Below, piece by piece: positions 8,269 through 16,831 of a stretch of 64,000 nucleotides of DNA (position 1 is its first letter; each line of letters begins with the position of its first letter). Below the pieces are notes generated by a model that did not search any database, was not told the DNA's origin, and was given only the letters and a program-made list of their open reading frames with translations. The translations under genes were made by a program, and so were the position numbers. The stretch is from contig NZ_CM001373.1 of the NCBI RefSeq assembly GCF_000236165.1, forward strand, positions 2,612,500 through 2,676,499, in the 5' to 3' direction. This DNA comes from Fluoribacter dumoffii NY 23 (GTDB lineage: Bacteria; Pseudomonadota; Gammaproteobacteria; Legionellales; Legionellaceae).

Positions 8269-9321
8269 ATGCCAAAAAATATCGTTCCTTTTCAGGTAGA
8301 TTTCGCAAAAAATGGCACTCCTGTTTCCTCCAGGGATCAGGCAATTAAAATTCTGGACGAAGTAAACAAATTACATGCTAATGGAGCTAAAAAAGTTGGG
8401 ATCACTTATTCTGCCAATCAGGCGCAAACGGACAAGATTATAGATACTTACCAAAAGGGAGGTTGGAAAACGGGCACCAATGGAGCGAATCAGGCATCGG
8501 TAGTAGCCCAAATTGAGCAGTTACTTACAACACCCAAGTACCAGCATTTGCAAGGGGTATATCAGACAGTTCCTATAACCACCATGCAATATGACAGTAA
8601 AGGTAATCCAAAACCTGCGGATCCTTCTTCAGTGAAAAAAAGTCTTGAGCATGCCTCTCAATTTATGGACAGCGGCGGTGTCTTATTAGGCTGGACGAAC
8701 CAAAAAACGCCCCAAGGCAGTTTGGCCATCGGCGGTGGTGTAGCCTCTGCTGTGCAAACAATAGGCCAAAAGAAAATGATCAATGAGTGGGTGCAGGATA
8801 AACTGCCACATTCCACTTTAACAGATGATTTGCCCTTATCACCTCCCAAAAAAACAACATCAGGGACCACCCAGATGCAAGATCTTCAGGCATTGGATAA
8901 CGAAGAAACGGCCCGCAAGAAGAAGAGCGTCAGTATTCAAAGTGACGAAATCAATTCGTTGCTTGACGCATTTAAAAAGCATTGTGGGGAACAATGGGTA
9001 AAGGATAATCCTCCTGAAAATAAAAATGGCCAATTAAAATTGTCCTTTAAATCGGAAGAGAATATGACGGACTTCTTCAAGCAACAAGCCAGCGAAGGAA
9101 AAAGTTTCATCATGGTTGATGAAAAAACCCAAAAAGTCATGGCCTATTCTAATGGGGATGGAAAGATCTATAGACCTGGGAAAGACGGCCCTCAGGAGAT
9201 TACGGGAAAATCTCTAACACCCAAAGAAGGTGAAATGGAGGATCTACCCAAACTTGATAGTTTCAAGATGCCAGCAAAAGAATCAACACAAGAGTCCGTT
9301 TCAAAACCTCAGCATGCTTGA
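8269..9321 (+). CDS. Hypothetical protein, Dot/Icm effector candidate
   Basis: A soluble, hydrophilic 350-aa protein without signal peptide or membrane segment. I recognise no enzyme motif. Residues about 10-65 (ending TYQKGGWKTG) look like a small alpha/beta region. Residues about 225-305 (EINSLLDAFKKHCG, then FKSEENMTDFFKQQASEGKSF split across the text, then MAYSNGDGKIYRPG) look like a second compact domain, which I have the impression recurs in Legionella hypotheticals. The C-terminus is glutamate-rich (TPKEGEMEDLPKL) and ends in a polar tail, as in many Dot/Icm substrates. The start at 8269 follows TAAGGA; an upstream TTG at 8251 lacks support. A terminator follows at once. Effector status is inference. 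Confidence 0.55.
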   Translation: MPKNIVPFQVDFAKNGTPVSSRDQAIKILDEVNKLHANGAKKVGITYSANQAQTDKIIDTYQKGGWKTGTNGANQASVVAQIEQLLTTPKYQHLQGVYQTVPITTMQYDSKGNPKPADPSSVKKSLEHASQFMDSGGVLLGWTNQKTPQGSLAIGGGVASAVQTIGQKKMINEWVQDKLPHSTLTDDLPLSPPKKTTSGTTQMQDLQALDNEETARKKKSVSIQSDEINSLLDAFKKHCGEQWVKDNPPENKNGQLKLSFKSEENMTDFFKQQASEGKSFIMVDEKTQKVMAYSNGDGKIYRPGKDGPQEITGKSLTPKEGEMEDLPKLDSFKMPAKESTQESVSKPQHA

Positions 9322-9328
9322 TAACTTA

Positions 9329-9363
9329 AACACTGTTTTTAAAGAGACTTTCAAAACAGTGTT
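9329..9363 (+). terminator. Rho-independent terminator-like hairpin
   Basis: AACACTGTTTT pairs perfectly with AAAACAGTGTT around a 13-base loop, followed by a short T-rich stretch (CATCTTTTC). It begins 8 bp after the effector candidate's stop and should end that transcript. The stretch from here to 9591 is AT-rich and holds no other ORF I can support; a TATAAT at 9553-9558 may be the -10 of the next gene. Confidence 0.65.
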
Positions 9364-9591
9364 CATCTTTTCATAAAACAAAGATTTGTAAGGGAAGAAG
9401 CACGTTTACTGGTAAATCGCCATTCATTCCTTCTCAAAAATTCTACTCGAATCCACTTTCTCGCTTCTAAAAATCAATTTGCGATTCAATAAGGATGTTC
9501 CTCAAATTTAATGATCAAATAAAGGCCGGCGTGATTAAATTTTGTAATATTCTATAATGAATAATAATGATTCATGGCAGGAAGGTATTTT

Positions 9592-10539
9592 ATGATTCTG
9601 AATATTACCGCCGTACAATTTCCAGATAGAATTCTTGGTGATATTAAATACAGTCAAAATATCTATAAAAGCATTGACTTTAATTTTGGTAAGGATGCAA
9701 ACAGCGCGATTAATAAAGAAAGTTTAGATACTTTTGTCCATAAATTTAAAGAAATTCATCGAACCCATGAAAAACCCCTGGAAGGTATTATTACTTTAGG
9801 AACGATGAAAAGTCTTTCCCTGGATACCCTGAAAGTGCTCCTCTCTTCAGAAGATTTTGTGAGGATGCTCGATCCTCAAAGTTTTCTTAAATTAATCGTA
9901 ACCTCCAGTGAAATTGCAGATTTTGTGCTGAGCAATCCCATGCTCAAAGCAAAACTTGATGATATGGAACCCCAAATAGATAAACAAAAATTCAAGAACT
10001 CTTGTACTGCTCGACTCATCATGCGCATACTTCTGGAAAGAGGGATAATTGATCAACACGATTACTCTCCCAGCAAAGAACTGGAAATATACAAACAAAT
10101 TTGGTTTGCACCCGGAAAAGAAGCATCACCAGAAAAGATAGTTTCCTTCTTCCAAAGACATAATCTCCATGCAGTAGGAGTTGAAATTAAGGAATTATCT
10201 AAAGCCTCGCTTAAAAAATACTCAAGAGATCCGGTAATTGCGTCGCTTTATTCGCTTTTTAAGAAAGAGGTGCCCGCAAGAAAAAAATTAACTCTTACTC
10301 ATTTAAGTGAGGCTGATTTTCCTGAGGGTATGACTACGCTCATTGTGATACATACAGGAGTGCTACATACGCTGCTGGGAAAAAAAAACCAGGAACACTT
10401 TGAAGTAACTGACCCTCAATTTGGGGATAAAAAAACTTATAACGGTTTTATGGATTTTCTTGAAAATGAAAGAAAAAACATAGGTATTTTTTTTGATATT
10501 TTACCCGAACCTGAAGAACAATTTAGACTTAAATCCTAA
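9592..10539 (+). CDS. Putative papain-like (C39-type fold) cysteine protease, effector candidate
   Basis: This 315-aa protein has no signal peptide. A Cys in NSCTARLIMRIL (Cys138), a His in GVLHTLLG (His259) and an Asp in HFEVTDPQFG (Asp274) occur in the order and rough context of papain-fold peptidases of the C39/C70 kind, where Cys starts a helix, His sits on a strand and Asp follows in a DPxxG turn. SFFQRHNLHAVGVE between them resembles the usual inter-lobe segment. The first 130 residues are helical and unassigned. The start at 9592 is chosen because AGGAAGG lies six bases upstream; an ATG at 9574 lacks such a site. It could be a Dot/Icm substrate. The catalytic reading is inference from motif spacing and needs a structure prediction. 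Confidence 0.5.
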   Translation: MILNITAVQFPDRILGDIKYSQNIYKSIDFNFGKDANSAINKESLDTFVHKFKEIHRTHEKPLEGIITLGTMKSLSLDTLKVLLSSEDFVRMLDPQSFLKLIVTSSEIADFVLSNPMLKAKLDDMEPQIDKQKFKNSCTARLIMRILLERGIIDQHDYSPSKELEIYKQIWFAPGKEASPEKIVSFFQRHNLHAVGVEIKELSKASLKKYSRDPVIASLYSLFKKEVPARKKLTLTHLSEADFPEGMTTLIVIHTGVLHTLLGKKNQEHFEVTDPQFGDKKTYNGFMDFLENERKNIGIFFDILPEPEEQFRLKS

Positions 10540-10570
10540 GCACGGAATAGATTAAAAAATATTTTGGCGT

Positions 10571-10663
10571 ATAACACAACACCTAGCGGTATCCAGAGCC
10601 TAAAGGAGACTATAGGGGGGTGTCTCAAAAACAGGTCCGTGTACCGCTACCGGTGTGGGTTAT
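10571..10663. repeat. Long imperfect inverted repeat between convergent genes
   Basis: The left arm (ATAACACAACACCTAGCGGT, 10571-10590, then AT) pairs with the right arm (TACCGCTACCGGTGTGGGTT, 10643-10662, then AT) with few mismatches. The roughly 45-base interior contains a smaller GAGAC...GTCTC pair and a run of six G. It fills the gap between the protease candidate and the hsp20 stop. It could be a bidirectional terminator or a small dispersed repeat; its size and GC-rich core differ from the simpler terminators in this window. Confidence 0.5.
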
Positions 10664-10666
10664 AAA

Positions 10667-11107
10667 TTATTCTTCTACTGTAATATCAATTTTTTTCTCA
10701 ACTGCCATTTCTTTTTTGGGTATTGAGATTTCAAGTACGCCTTGTTTGTATTTTGCGCTTATTTTAGTATCATCCGCAGTTTGCGGTAAGCTGAATCGCC
10801 GGTAAAATTGCCCTTGGGAACGCTCCATTCGTGTATAGCCAGTGTTACTCTCTGTTTTTTCAAAATGGCGTTCTCCACGCAGGGTCAGAATGTTATGCTC
10901 CAGGGATATTTGAATGTCTTCCTTATTTACTCCCGGAATATCCGCAAGAACTAAAAAACGCTCCTTTTCTTCCTTAATATCTACGGGAGGCGCCCATGTG
11001 CTGGTATCAACAATCGATGAATCGGATTGCTGTCCTCTAAAGAAATTATCCAATAGGGAACCAATTTCATTATAAACAGGAAAATAATCACGTCTTACGA
11101 TACTCAT
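10667..11107 (-). CDS. Small heat shock protein, Hsp20/alpha-crystallin family
   Basis: The 146-aa protein is an ATP-independent holdase chaperone that forms cytosolic oligomers and keeps unfolding proteins soluble. The alpha-crystallin domain spans about residues 38-140: WAPPVDIKEEKERFLVLADIPG, ISLEHNILTLRGER, GQFYRRFSLP and the closing YKQGVLEISIPK, which contains the conserved GVL motif. A C-terminal anchoring IDI motif is present (KKIDITVEE). Legionella GspA belongs to this family, but the exact orthologue cannot be told here. GAGGAG lies before the ATG. It stands alone, divergent from the carbonic anhydrase gene. Confidence 0.93.
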   Translation of the reverse strand: MSIVRRDYFPVYNEIGSLLDNFFRGQQSDSSIVDTSTWAPPVDIKEEKERFLVLADIPGVNKEDIQISLEHNILTLRGERHFEKTESNTGYTRMERSQGQFYRRFSLPQTADDTKISAKYKQGVLEISIPKKEMAVEKKIDITVEE

Positions 11108-11271
11108 AACTTTCTCCTCATCATGTTACTATTTATATTTGGAAAATAGAGGCGCTTTTTTAAAATTCAAGAGGCTAAACAGGGTATTTTTTATGAAAGG
11201 ATGGACACAGGGTGAGATTGGGTTATTATCAATAAAGGAATGAATTCTAATTATAAAAAGGAGGAGCATCA

Positions 11272-12012
11272 ATGCAGCAACTGACAAAAATTTTAACTTT
11301 TACCTTTGGGATTACTTGTGCTGTCACCAGTTTTGCAAATACAGCTGAGGCAGAAGTACCTCTTTTAGGTAAAACAATAACTCAAGCAAAGCAGCAAAAA
11401 ATGACCCCCAAACAAGCTTTGCAACGCTTAAAGGATGGTAACCACCGCTTTTTAACCAACACACAAATATCCAGGGATTATTTAAAACAAGCGCATCAAT
11501 CTTCTTACGGACAATTTCCATTTGCAGTAATCCTCAATTGCATGGATTCCCGAAGCGTCCCTGAATTATTTTTCGATCAGGGTTTGGCAGATTTGTTTAC
11601 CTTACGTGTAGCTGGAAACGTACTTAATGATGATATTCTTGGAAGTATGGAATTCGCAACAAAAGCAGCGGGATCCCGGCTTATTGTAGTTTTGGCACAT
11701 ACCTCATGTGGTGCGGTAGCAGGTGCATGTAATGATGTGCAACTTGGGCATTTGACTGATGTCCTGGATAAAATCAAACCTGTTGTGCAACCCACCATGC
11801 AAGAACAAGGAACAAAAAATTGTACTGACCCTAAATTAGTTGATGCCATTGCTAAAGCAAATGCCTTGAGAGTCGCCAGGGAAATACAAGAAAGAAGCCC
11901 AATCCTTAAAGATTTAATCAGTAAAAAACAAATTGGAATTGTAGCGGGCGTACATGACATCAAGACAGGCAAAGTGGAGTTTTTTGAAGAAGAACGTTCG
12001 GTTCCCAATTAA
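11272..12012 (+). CDS. Exported beta-class carbonic anhydrase
   Basis: The 246-aa enzyme interconverts CO2 and bicarbonate. Residues 1-27 form a signal peptide (KILTFTFGITCAVTSFANTAEA), so it should act in the periplasm. Zinc and catalytic residues are visible: Cys90, Asp92 and Arg94 in NCMDSRS, then His143 and Cys146 in AHTSCGAV. GNVLNDDILGSMEFA is the usual beta-CA core helix. A strong AAGGAGGAG site precedes the ATG. A stem-loop follows the stop. Periplasmic carbonic anhydrases help with carbon and pH balance, including in acidic vacuoles; that role here is inference. Confidence 0.93.
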   Translation: MQQLTKILTFTFGITCAVTSFANTAEAEVPLLGKTITQAKQQKMTPKQALQRLKDGNHRFLTNTQISRDYLKQAHQSSYGQFPFAVILNCMDSRSVPELFFDQGLADLFTLRVAGNVLNDDILGSMEFATKAAGSRLIVVLAHTSCGAVAGACNDVQLGHLTDVLDKIKPVVQPTMQEQGTKNCTDPKLVDAIAKANALRVAREIQERSPILKDLISKKQIGIVAGVHDIKTGKVEFFEEERSVPN

Positions 12013-12031
12013 AACACATCCAGGGATGTTC

Positions 12032-12066
12032 GTAGTCCGAATTCGAAAGTGCTAATTCGGACCTAC
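12032..12066. terminator. Bidirectional terminator-like stem between convergent genes
   Basis: GTCCGAATT pairs with AATTCGGAC around a 10-base loop, with flanking GTAG/CTAC extending the stem over one bulged base. It lies midway between the stops of the carbonic anhydrase (rightward) and the nucleoside hydrolase (leftward), where one shared terminator is expected. It lacks a strong T run on either side. Confidence 0.55.
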
Positions 12067-12083
12067 AAGCACCCGGGCAAAGG

Positions 12084-13100
12084 CTACCCAGCCATTTTCT
12101 TGGTTAAAGTTTCCATTAAGATATTTTCAAAGCGTCCCTTATTTACCGAGGTACATACCTGGACGTTGTTCCCTTTCTCATCAACTATTGTAGAACCTGC
12201 TTGCTCTTCAGGGCTTAATACTACGCGCAGTTTTTTATGACTGGATTGCACAATTGAATTATCATAGGCTATAACTGCAGAAAGTACATCCCAAAAATAC
12301 CATTTATGTTCATATATTTCTGCTTCATTACGATGGAACAGTTCATAGAAAAATTGGTTGGCAAGATTCGTTTGGTTTTCTTTTAATTTTTGATAAAAAG
12401 ATTGGGTTACAGGCACCTGATTTGTCACATCGAGGCCTACCAGGGTGATTGGAATCCCTGAGCGCAATACTTTATCAGCAGCATACGGATCCACATAAAA
12501 ATTCCATTCTGCACTGGTATTTTTAATCGTATGGTCCACATCTGCCAAATTCCCGCGAGTATCCACTGCCCCACCCATAATATATATCATTTTTATGTTA
12601 TTTTTAATTTCCGGCACTTGGGTCACCAGTCCACCAAGGTTGGTTAATGGACCAATTGCTAAAATTTCAACAGGTTCCTTTGCTTTTTTTAAGGTAGACT
12701 CCAACAGTTGAATTGCAGTTTGTGAAGGAGGCAATTTTACTTGAGGCAATAAATCTGCAGCCCCTACTAAATTATCCGCCAATTGACGCAACCAGTCAGG
12801 AAATTGATGCGTCCCTTTCATTGGTACATCGGTTCCACAGGCTATGGGGATATTTTTATGATGCATTAGAGCCAACAATCCAGCAACATTTCTGAGTCCC
12901 GCGGGACAATGGGCCTCTCCTGTACCGACTACAGTAATCGCTTTTATATCAATATCTTTTTGTGCCAACAAATAAAGTATTGCCAATTCATCATCTACGC
13001 CAACATCGGTATCGATAATAAAAGATCTTGCTGCATCGGTTAAACTAGACAGCAAAAATATAACACAGAATACAAACAGCCTTACTGCAGAACTCATCAT
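12084..13100 (-). CDS. Exported inosine-uridine-preferring nucleoside hydrolase family protein
   Basis: The 338-aa protein cleaves the N-glycosidic bond of nucleosides to release ribose and base. After a signal peptide (about residues 1-24, FVFCVIFLLSSLTDA), IIDTDVGVDDELAILYLL carries the DxDxxxDD calcium-binding signature of the IUNH fold. EILAIGPLTNLGGL and IYIMGGAVDTRGN are further family blocks, and HKWYFWDVLSAVIAYD gives the late HxxxxWD site. The signal peptide is notable because most bacterial family members are cytosolic. The start overlaps the stop of the upstream MFS gene by four bases (ATGA), so the two should be co-translated. GGAGG precedes the start. A role in scavenging host nucleosides is inference. 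Confidence 0.88.
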   Translation of the reverse strand: MMSSAVRLFVFCVIFLLSSLTDAARSFIIDTDVGVDDELAILYLLAQKDIDIKAITVVGTGEAHCPAGLRNVAGLLALMHHKNIPIACGTDVPMKGTHQFPDWLRQLADNLVGAADLLPQVKLPPSQTAIQLLESTLKKAKEPVEILAIGPLTNLGGLVTQVPEIKNNIKMIYIMGGAVDTRGNLADVDHTIKNTSAEWNFYVDPYAADKVLRSGIPITLVGLDVTNQVPVTQSFYQKLKENQTNLANQFFYELFHRNEAEIYEHKWYFWDVLSAVIAYDNSIVQSSHKKLRVVLSPEEQAGSTIVDEKGNNVQVCTSVNKGRFENILMETLTKKMAG

Positions 13101-14386
13101 GAGACCTCCGTCTCTCTATATAGTTTTTTAATGGATAACAAAGCTACAAAACAAAGTAGTGCACTAAAGACCAGATAGAAACTGGGTGCAAGTTTGGTAT
13201 TTAATGATTCAACTAAATAAGTAGCAATAAATGGAGTTAATCCGCCGAAAAAAGCAAAGGCAAGATTATAGGAAATAGCGATTCCTGTATATCGGATAGA
13301 TACCGGGAAGAGGTCAACCAGCAAGCTGGGATATACCATAATGGAACTACTTAAAATAGCAAAAATTGCCAAAGCGGTAATCAGGGAAAACGTAGTTTGC
13401 CAGGATAAAAGAATAAACAGAAAATAACTTAGTATAATAAAACCGACTACTCCTATTAAAAGGATCAGTTTACGCCCTATTCGATCTCCGCTCCAACAAA
13501 AGAAAATCAATAACAGCGAGTAAAAACCCAAATTCAGAGTATTAAATAAGGTCGCTTGTTGTTTTGGATAAACAAGAATGGTTGAAAGATAGGTGGGCAT
13601 ATATAAAAACAACAAATTGATCATGACCGCACCAAGACAGGTTAAACCAATGCCCTGTAATATTTTTCGCCAGTGTAAGGTGACGGCTTCAACAAACGGC
13701 ATGCGGTTATTTTCTGCTGAACTTTTAAATGCAAGGAATAAGGGGCTTTCAGCCAACCGTTTGCGAATATAAAAACTAAATATCCCCAGCAACCCTCCGC
13801 AGATAAATGGAATACGCCATCCAAAACTTGATAATTGGTCATTTGAAAGTTGACTGGTAAGAATTAAACTGATTAGCGCCCCTAGAAAAATCCCCAGATT
13901 AAGCAAAGAAAAAATCACTCCACAGGCAAGCCCTCGCGCACGAGGGTTCACATGCTCGCAGGTGAAGGTTAATGCTCCTGGAATTTCTCCGCCGATGGAT
14001 AACCCTTGCAACAAGCGTAAAAAAATCAAAAGAATACTCGACCAAATCCCTATGTGTTGATACGTGGGGAGAAATCCAATAATAACGGTGGGAACAGCCA
14101 TCAGTATAACCGAGAAAATAAAAGTTTTTTTACGGCCGTATTTGTCTCCAAAATGACTGAAAGCAATTCCCCCTAAGGGGCGAATGAGATAACCAATGGC
14201 AAAAACAGCATACACGCTCATCAGTGAAGCCAGTTTGTCGGTTTTGGGAAAAAAAATCTGACTGATTATTGGTGCAAAAATAACGTAAATAATAAAATCG
14301 TAAAATTCCAAAGCACCGCCCAAAGAAGCCAGGAAAATCACTTTTCGTTCATTTGGACACAATTTTAATTCATGCACTTTACCCAT
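13097..14386 (-). CDS. MFS transporter, metabolite:H+ symporter (ProP/ShiA-like) type
   Basis: The 429-aa protein has about 12 membrane segments. GALEFYDFIIYVIFAPIISQIFFP is the typical first segment of the metabolite:proton symporter family, GAIAFSHFGDKYGRKKTF-like sequence (GIAFSHFGDKYGRKKTF) is the loop 2-3 motif, and LLQGLSIGGEIPGAL is the helix 4-5 motif. Relatives carry proline, betaine, shikimate or dicarboxylates. It overlaps the exported nucleoside hydrolase by four bases. That pairing suggests a product of nucleoside breakdown or a nucleoside as substrate, but the family does not favour it and this stays open. Confidence 0.87.
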   Translation of the reverse strand: MGKVHELKLCPNERKVIFLASLGGALEFYDFIIYVIFAPIISQIFFPKTDKLASLMSVYAVFAIGYLIRPLGGIAFSHFGDKYGRKKTFIFSVILMAVPTVIIGFLPTYQHIGIWSSILLIFLRLLQGLSIGGEIPGALTFTCEHVNPRARGLACGVIFSLLNLGIFLGALISLILTSQLSNDQLSSFGWRIPFICGGLLGIFSFYIRKRLAESPLFLAFKSSAENNRMPFVEAVTLHWRKILQGIGLTCLGAVMINLLFLYMPTYLSTILVYPKQQATLFNTLNLGFYSLLLIFFCWSGDRIGRKLILLIGVVGFIILSYFLFILLSWQTTFSLITALAIFAILSSSIMVYPSLLVDLFPVSIRYTGIAISYNLAFAFFGGLTPFIATYLVESLNTKLAPSFYLVFSALLCFVALLSIKKLYRETEVS

Positions 14387-14559
14387 CCCTGTTTAGGCAA
14401 AGCTGTAACATAGCATAAGTTTCATCTGCACTCATGGATTTTTTAAAATAAGAGGAGGATTCCTTTTATCGTTTCAACACCAAGTAAGTCCTTGTGGAAT
14501 AGTTCTTTTTCATGAATTTCAGTATCATCAATAAAACTGATACTTTTAAACGGTCAACG

Positions 14560-15408
14560 ATGAAAAAACATTCCATTTCCCAGCAAATCTTGCAACGTGT
14601 AGAGGCCGCTGTGAAGCAAACCCATATTGATGCCTATAAAAAGGATGGGGCAGTTTGTATTCGCCAAATTATAACTGCTGAAGAAATAGAATTACTTCGT
14701 GAAGGTATTGAATCCAACCTGCAATTCCCAAGCCATCGAGTTAAAATTGCCAGTAAAAATGAGGATCCCGGTCAATTTATTGAGGATTTTTGTACCTGGC
14801 AAACAAATCCCTATTACCAGCAATTTATTTTTGAATCCCCGGTTAGCGTAATTGCCGGGAAACTTATGGAGAGCAAGCAAACACGACTTTATCACGATCA
14901 TCTTCTGGTCAAAGAACCCGGTACTCGCCAAAAAACCCCCTGGCATCAGGATCAACCTTACTATAATATCGAAGGAACACAAAATTGCAGTTTATGGATA
15001 CCGGTTGATCCCGTTCCCCGTACGTCCACTTTGGAATTTGTTGCGGGATCTCATAAAGGCCCTTGGCTCATGCCCCGTTCTTTTATGGAGAACCAGGCCA
15101 AGTGGTTCCCAGAAGGAAGCCTTACAGAGCTCCCAGATATTGATTCCCACCGGGAGCATTATCCCATTATAGGTTGGGAAATAACGCCCGGAGACGTGGT
15201 TTGCTTTCATATGCTTACCCTTCATGCCTCCAATGGAGTGGATTATGCGCAACGCCGAAGAGTATTTTCTATCCGCTTTCTAGGAGACGACATAACTCAT
15301 GCACCAAGAAACTGGGCAACATCTCCTGATTTCCCAGGTTTAGCAGGACAGCTTGCAGCAAATGCTCCAATGGAGCATGCTTTATTTCCCGTAGTTTGGG
15401 AAAATTGA
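14560..15408 (+). CDS. Phytanoyl-CoA dioxygenase (PhyH) family oxygenase
   Basis: A 282-aa Fe(II)/2-oxoglutarate-dependent oxygenase. TPWHQDQPYYN supplies the HxD iron ligands, and the distal His is in MLTLHASNGVDYAQRRR, whose Arg would bind 2-oxoglutarate. WIPVDPVPRTSTLEFVAGSHKGP is the usual core block between them. Family members hydroxylate acyl-CoAs, ectoine and various small molecules, so the substrate is open. ATG at 14512 would add 16 residues; neither start has a clear ribosome site. An AGAGGAGGA at about 14451 is followed by no start codon in frame. The gene is monocistronic, divergent from the MFS pair. Confidence 0.85.
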   Translation: MKKHSISQQILQRVEAAVKQTHIDAYKKDGAVCIRQIITAEEIELLREGIESNLQFPSHRVKIASKNEDPGQFIEDFCTWQTNPYYQQFIFESPVSVIAGKLMESKQTRLYHDHLLVKEPGTRQKTPWHQDQPYYNIEGTQNCSLWIPVDPVPRTSTLEFVAGSHKGPWLMPRSFMENQAKWFPEGSLTELPDIDSHREHYPIIGWEITPGDVVCFHMLTLHASNGVDYAQRRRVFSIRFLGDDITHAPRNWATSPDFPGLAGQLAANAPMEHALFPVVWEN

Positions 15409-15476
15409 GAAAACCATTTACCAACAAAGGCAGGAAGTAATTTCATCTATCGAGGCAAAGTACGCTTTGGTGCTCA

Positions 15477-15671
15477 TTATCGATGCCAGGTAGTACCCGT
15501 GCGCTTGACAGCACAATTACCGTTAACACAACCCTTATTCACATTCGTATGGTGACAATTACCTCCACGGCACACTGTATAACTTTTATGATAACCCCAG
15601 GCAGCAAATGAACTGGAAACAAAAGTACTCAAAGTGAAAACCATAATCAGCTGCATGATTTTTGATGACAT
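15477..15671 (-). CDS. Small exported Cys/His-containing protein
   Basis: The 64-aa precursor has a clear signal peptide (about residues 1-25, cleaved near SSFAA) and a mature part of about 40 residues with four cysteines (CRGGNC, CVNGNC) plus several histidines and lysines. The CxxxxC pair spacing suggests two disulfides or a metal site in the periplasm. AGGAG lies five to six bases before ATG at 15671, which I prefer to an in-frame GTG at 15677. I do not recognise a family. It lies between the PhyH gene and dam with no operon partner. Confidence 0.65.
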   Translation of the reverse strand: MSSKIMQLIMVFTLSTFVSSSFAAWGYHKSYTVCRGGNCHHTNVNKGCVNGNCAVKRTGTTWHR

Positions 15672-15935
15672 AGCCACTCCTTAGAAACACATAATTGTGC
15701 AAAAACAAAACAAATCTGCATGTGATCAGTATAGTTTAGTTTGCAAGTATTTGATGATAACGTCGTGATTTTAGGCGCTTGATAAGGTGAAATCCCTAAG
15801 GTAGTTGAATTAACTAAGTATTGTTAAAATTTTTGAAACAGAACTCCAGCTGGAGACTAAATTTTGCATCAAAAATTCTGTTTTTTTTCTTAAAAATAGG
15901 CAATACTTCTTTCTGAATAAATCGTGGTAAAACCT

Positions 15936-16745
15936 ATGGTTAAAATAAGGCCTTTCCTTAAATGGGCAGGAAGTAAATATAACTGCCTGGAAAAAATTAT
16001 TCCCTTTCTTCCTCCGGGTAAACGTCTGATCGAACCCTTTGCTGGTTCAGGCGTCATTTTTATGAATACAAATTATTCTGCTTATTTGTTGGCAGAAAGT
16101 AATCAGGATCTAATCTCTCTTTTTACTACCTTACAACAACAAGGCGAAGAATTCATTGAATTTTGCAAAACCTATTTCAACCCAGAATTTAACCAGAAAG
16201 AAAAATATTATCAATTAAGAACTGATTTTAATGAATCACTCCATTCCCCCCACAAATCCGCTCTTTTTCTTTACCTGAACCGCCACGGTTATAATGGGTT
16301 GTGCCGCTATAATTCCAAAGGAATTTATAATGTTCCATTCGGGCTTTATAGCAAGCCTTACTTTCCGTACAAGGAAATGCAGTTTTTTCATCAAAAAAGC
16401 CAAAATGCAGAATTCGTGCATAATGACTTCAGAAAAACTTTTGAACAGGCAGAACGCGGTGATGTGATTTATTGCGATCCGCCTTATGTACTTCTCTCAG
16501 AAAAATCGCACCACCTGCCTTATACGAAAAAATTGTTTACCACAGAAGATCAAATCGAACTTACGGAATTGGCCAGAGAAAAAGCATCCCAAGGTATTCC
16601 CGTTATTTTATCCAATCATGATACTGAATTTACTCGCTACCATTATAGAAAAGCAGAAATTAAAAGCTTTCCTGTCGCTCGTTTTATTAATTGCCAAGGT
16701 GCATTACGCCGCCCCGTTAAAGAATTAATTGCGATTTTTAATTAG
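15936..16745 (+). CDS. dam: DNA adenine methylase (Dam type)
   Basis: The 269-aa enzyme methylates adenine N6, in Dam proteins at GATC. FLKWAGSKYN (motif X/start), LIEPFAGSGVIF (motif I, AdoMet binding) and YCDPPYVLL (motif IV, catalytic DPPY) are in the alpha-group D12-class order. NRHGYNGLCRYNSKGIYNVPFG is the target-recognition block typical of Dam rather than of restriction-linked enzymes. A GTG at 15924 would add four residues; neither start has a strong ribosome site. No restriction enzyme gene is adjacent, so it is taken as a solitary methylase acting in mismatch repair and replication timing. Confidence 0.9.
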   Translation: MVKIRPFLKWAGSKYNCLEKIIPFLPPGKRLIEPFAGSGVIFMNTNYSAYLLAESNQDLISLFTTLQQQGEEFIEFCKTYFNPEFNQKEKYYQLRTDFNESLHSPHKSALFLYLNRHGYNGLCRYNSKGIYNVPFGLYSKPYFPYKEMQFFHQKSQNAEFVHNDFRKTFEQAERGDVIYCDPPYVLLSEKSHHLPYTKKLFTTEDQIELTELAREKASQGIPVILSNHDTEFTRYHYRKAEIKSFPVARFINCQGALRRPVKELIAIFN

Positions 16746-16831
16746 TCATTTGAGGTATTTGCAGGCGAATTAGCCAGTAGAATCCGGGCTGCAAAGCACA
16801 CCCGGATTATTGAAATGGAATTTCATCATCC

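Noticed and set aside
13642-13842. Frames inside MFS, hslU and other long genes on the opposite or shifted strand
   Set aside because: Shadows of well-supported genes with no ribosome site or protein-family signal.
14451-14475. Strong AGGAGG upstream of the PhyH gene
   Set aside because: No start codon follows at a usable distance in any frame leading to a gene, so it is not used to set a start.
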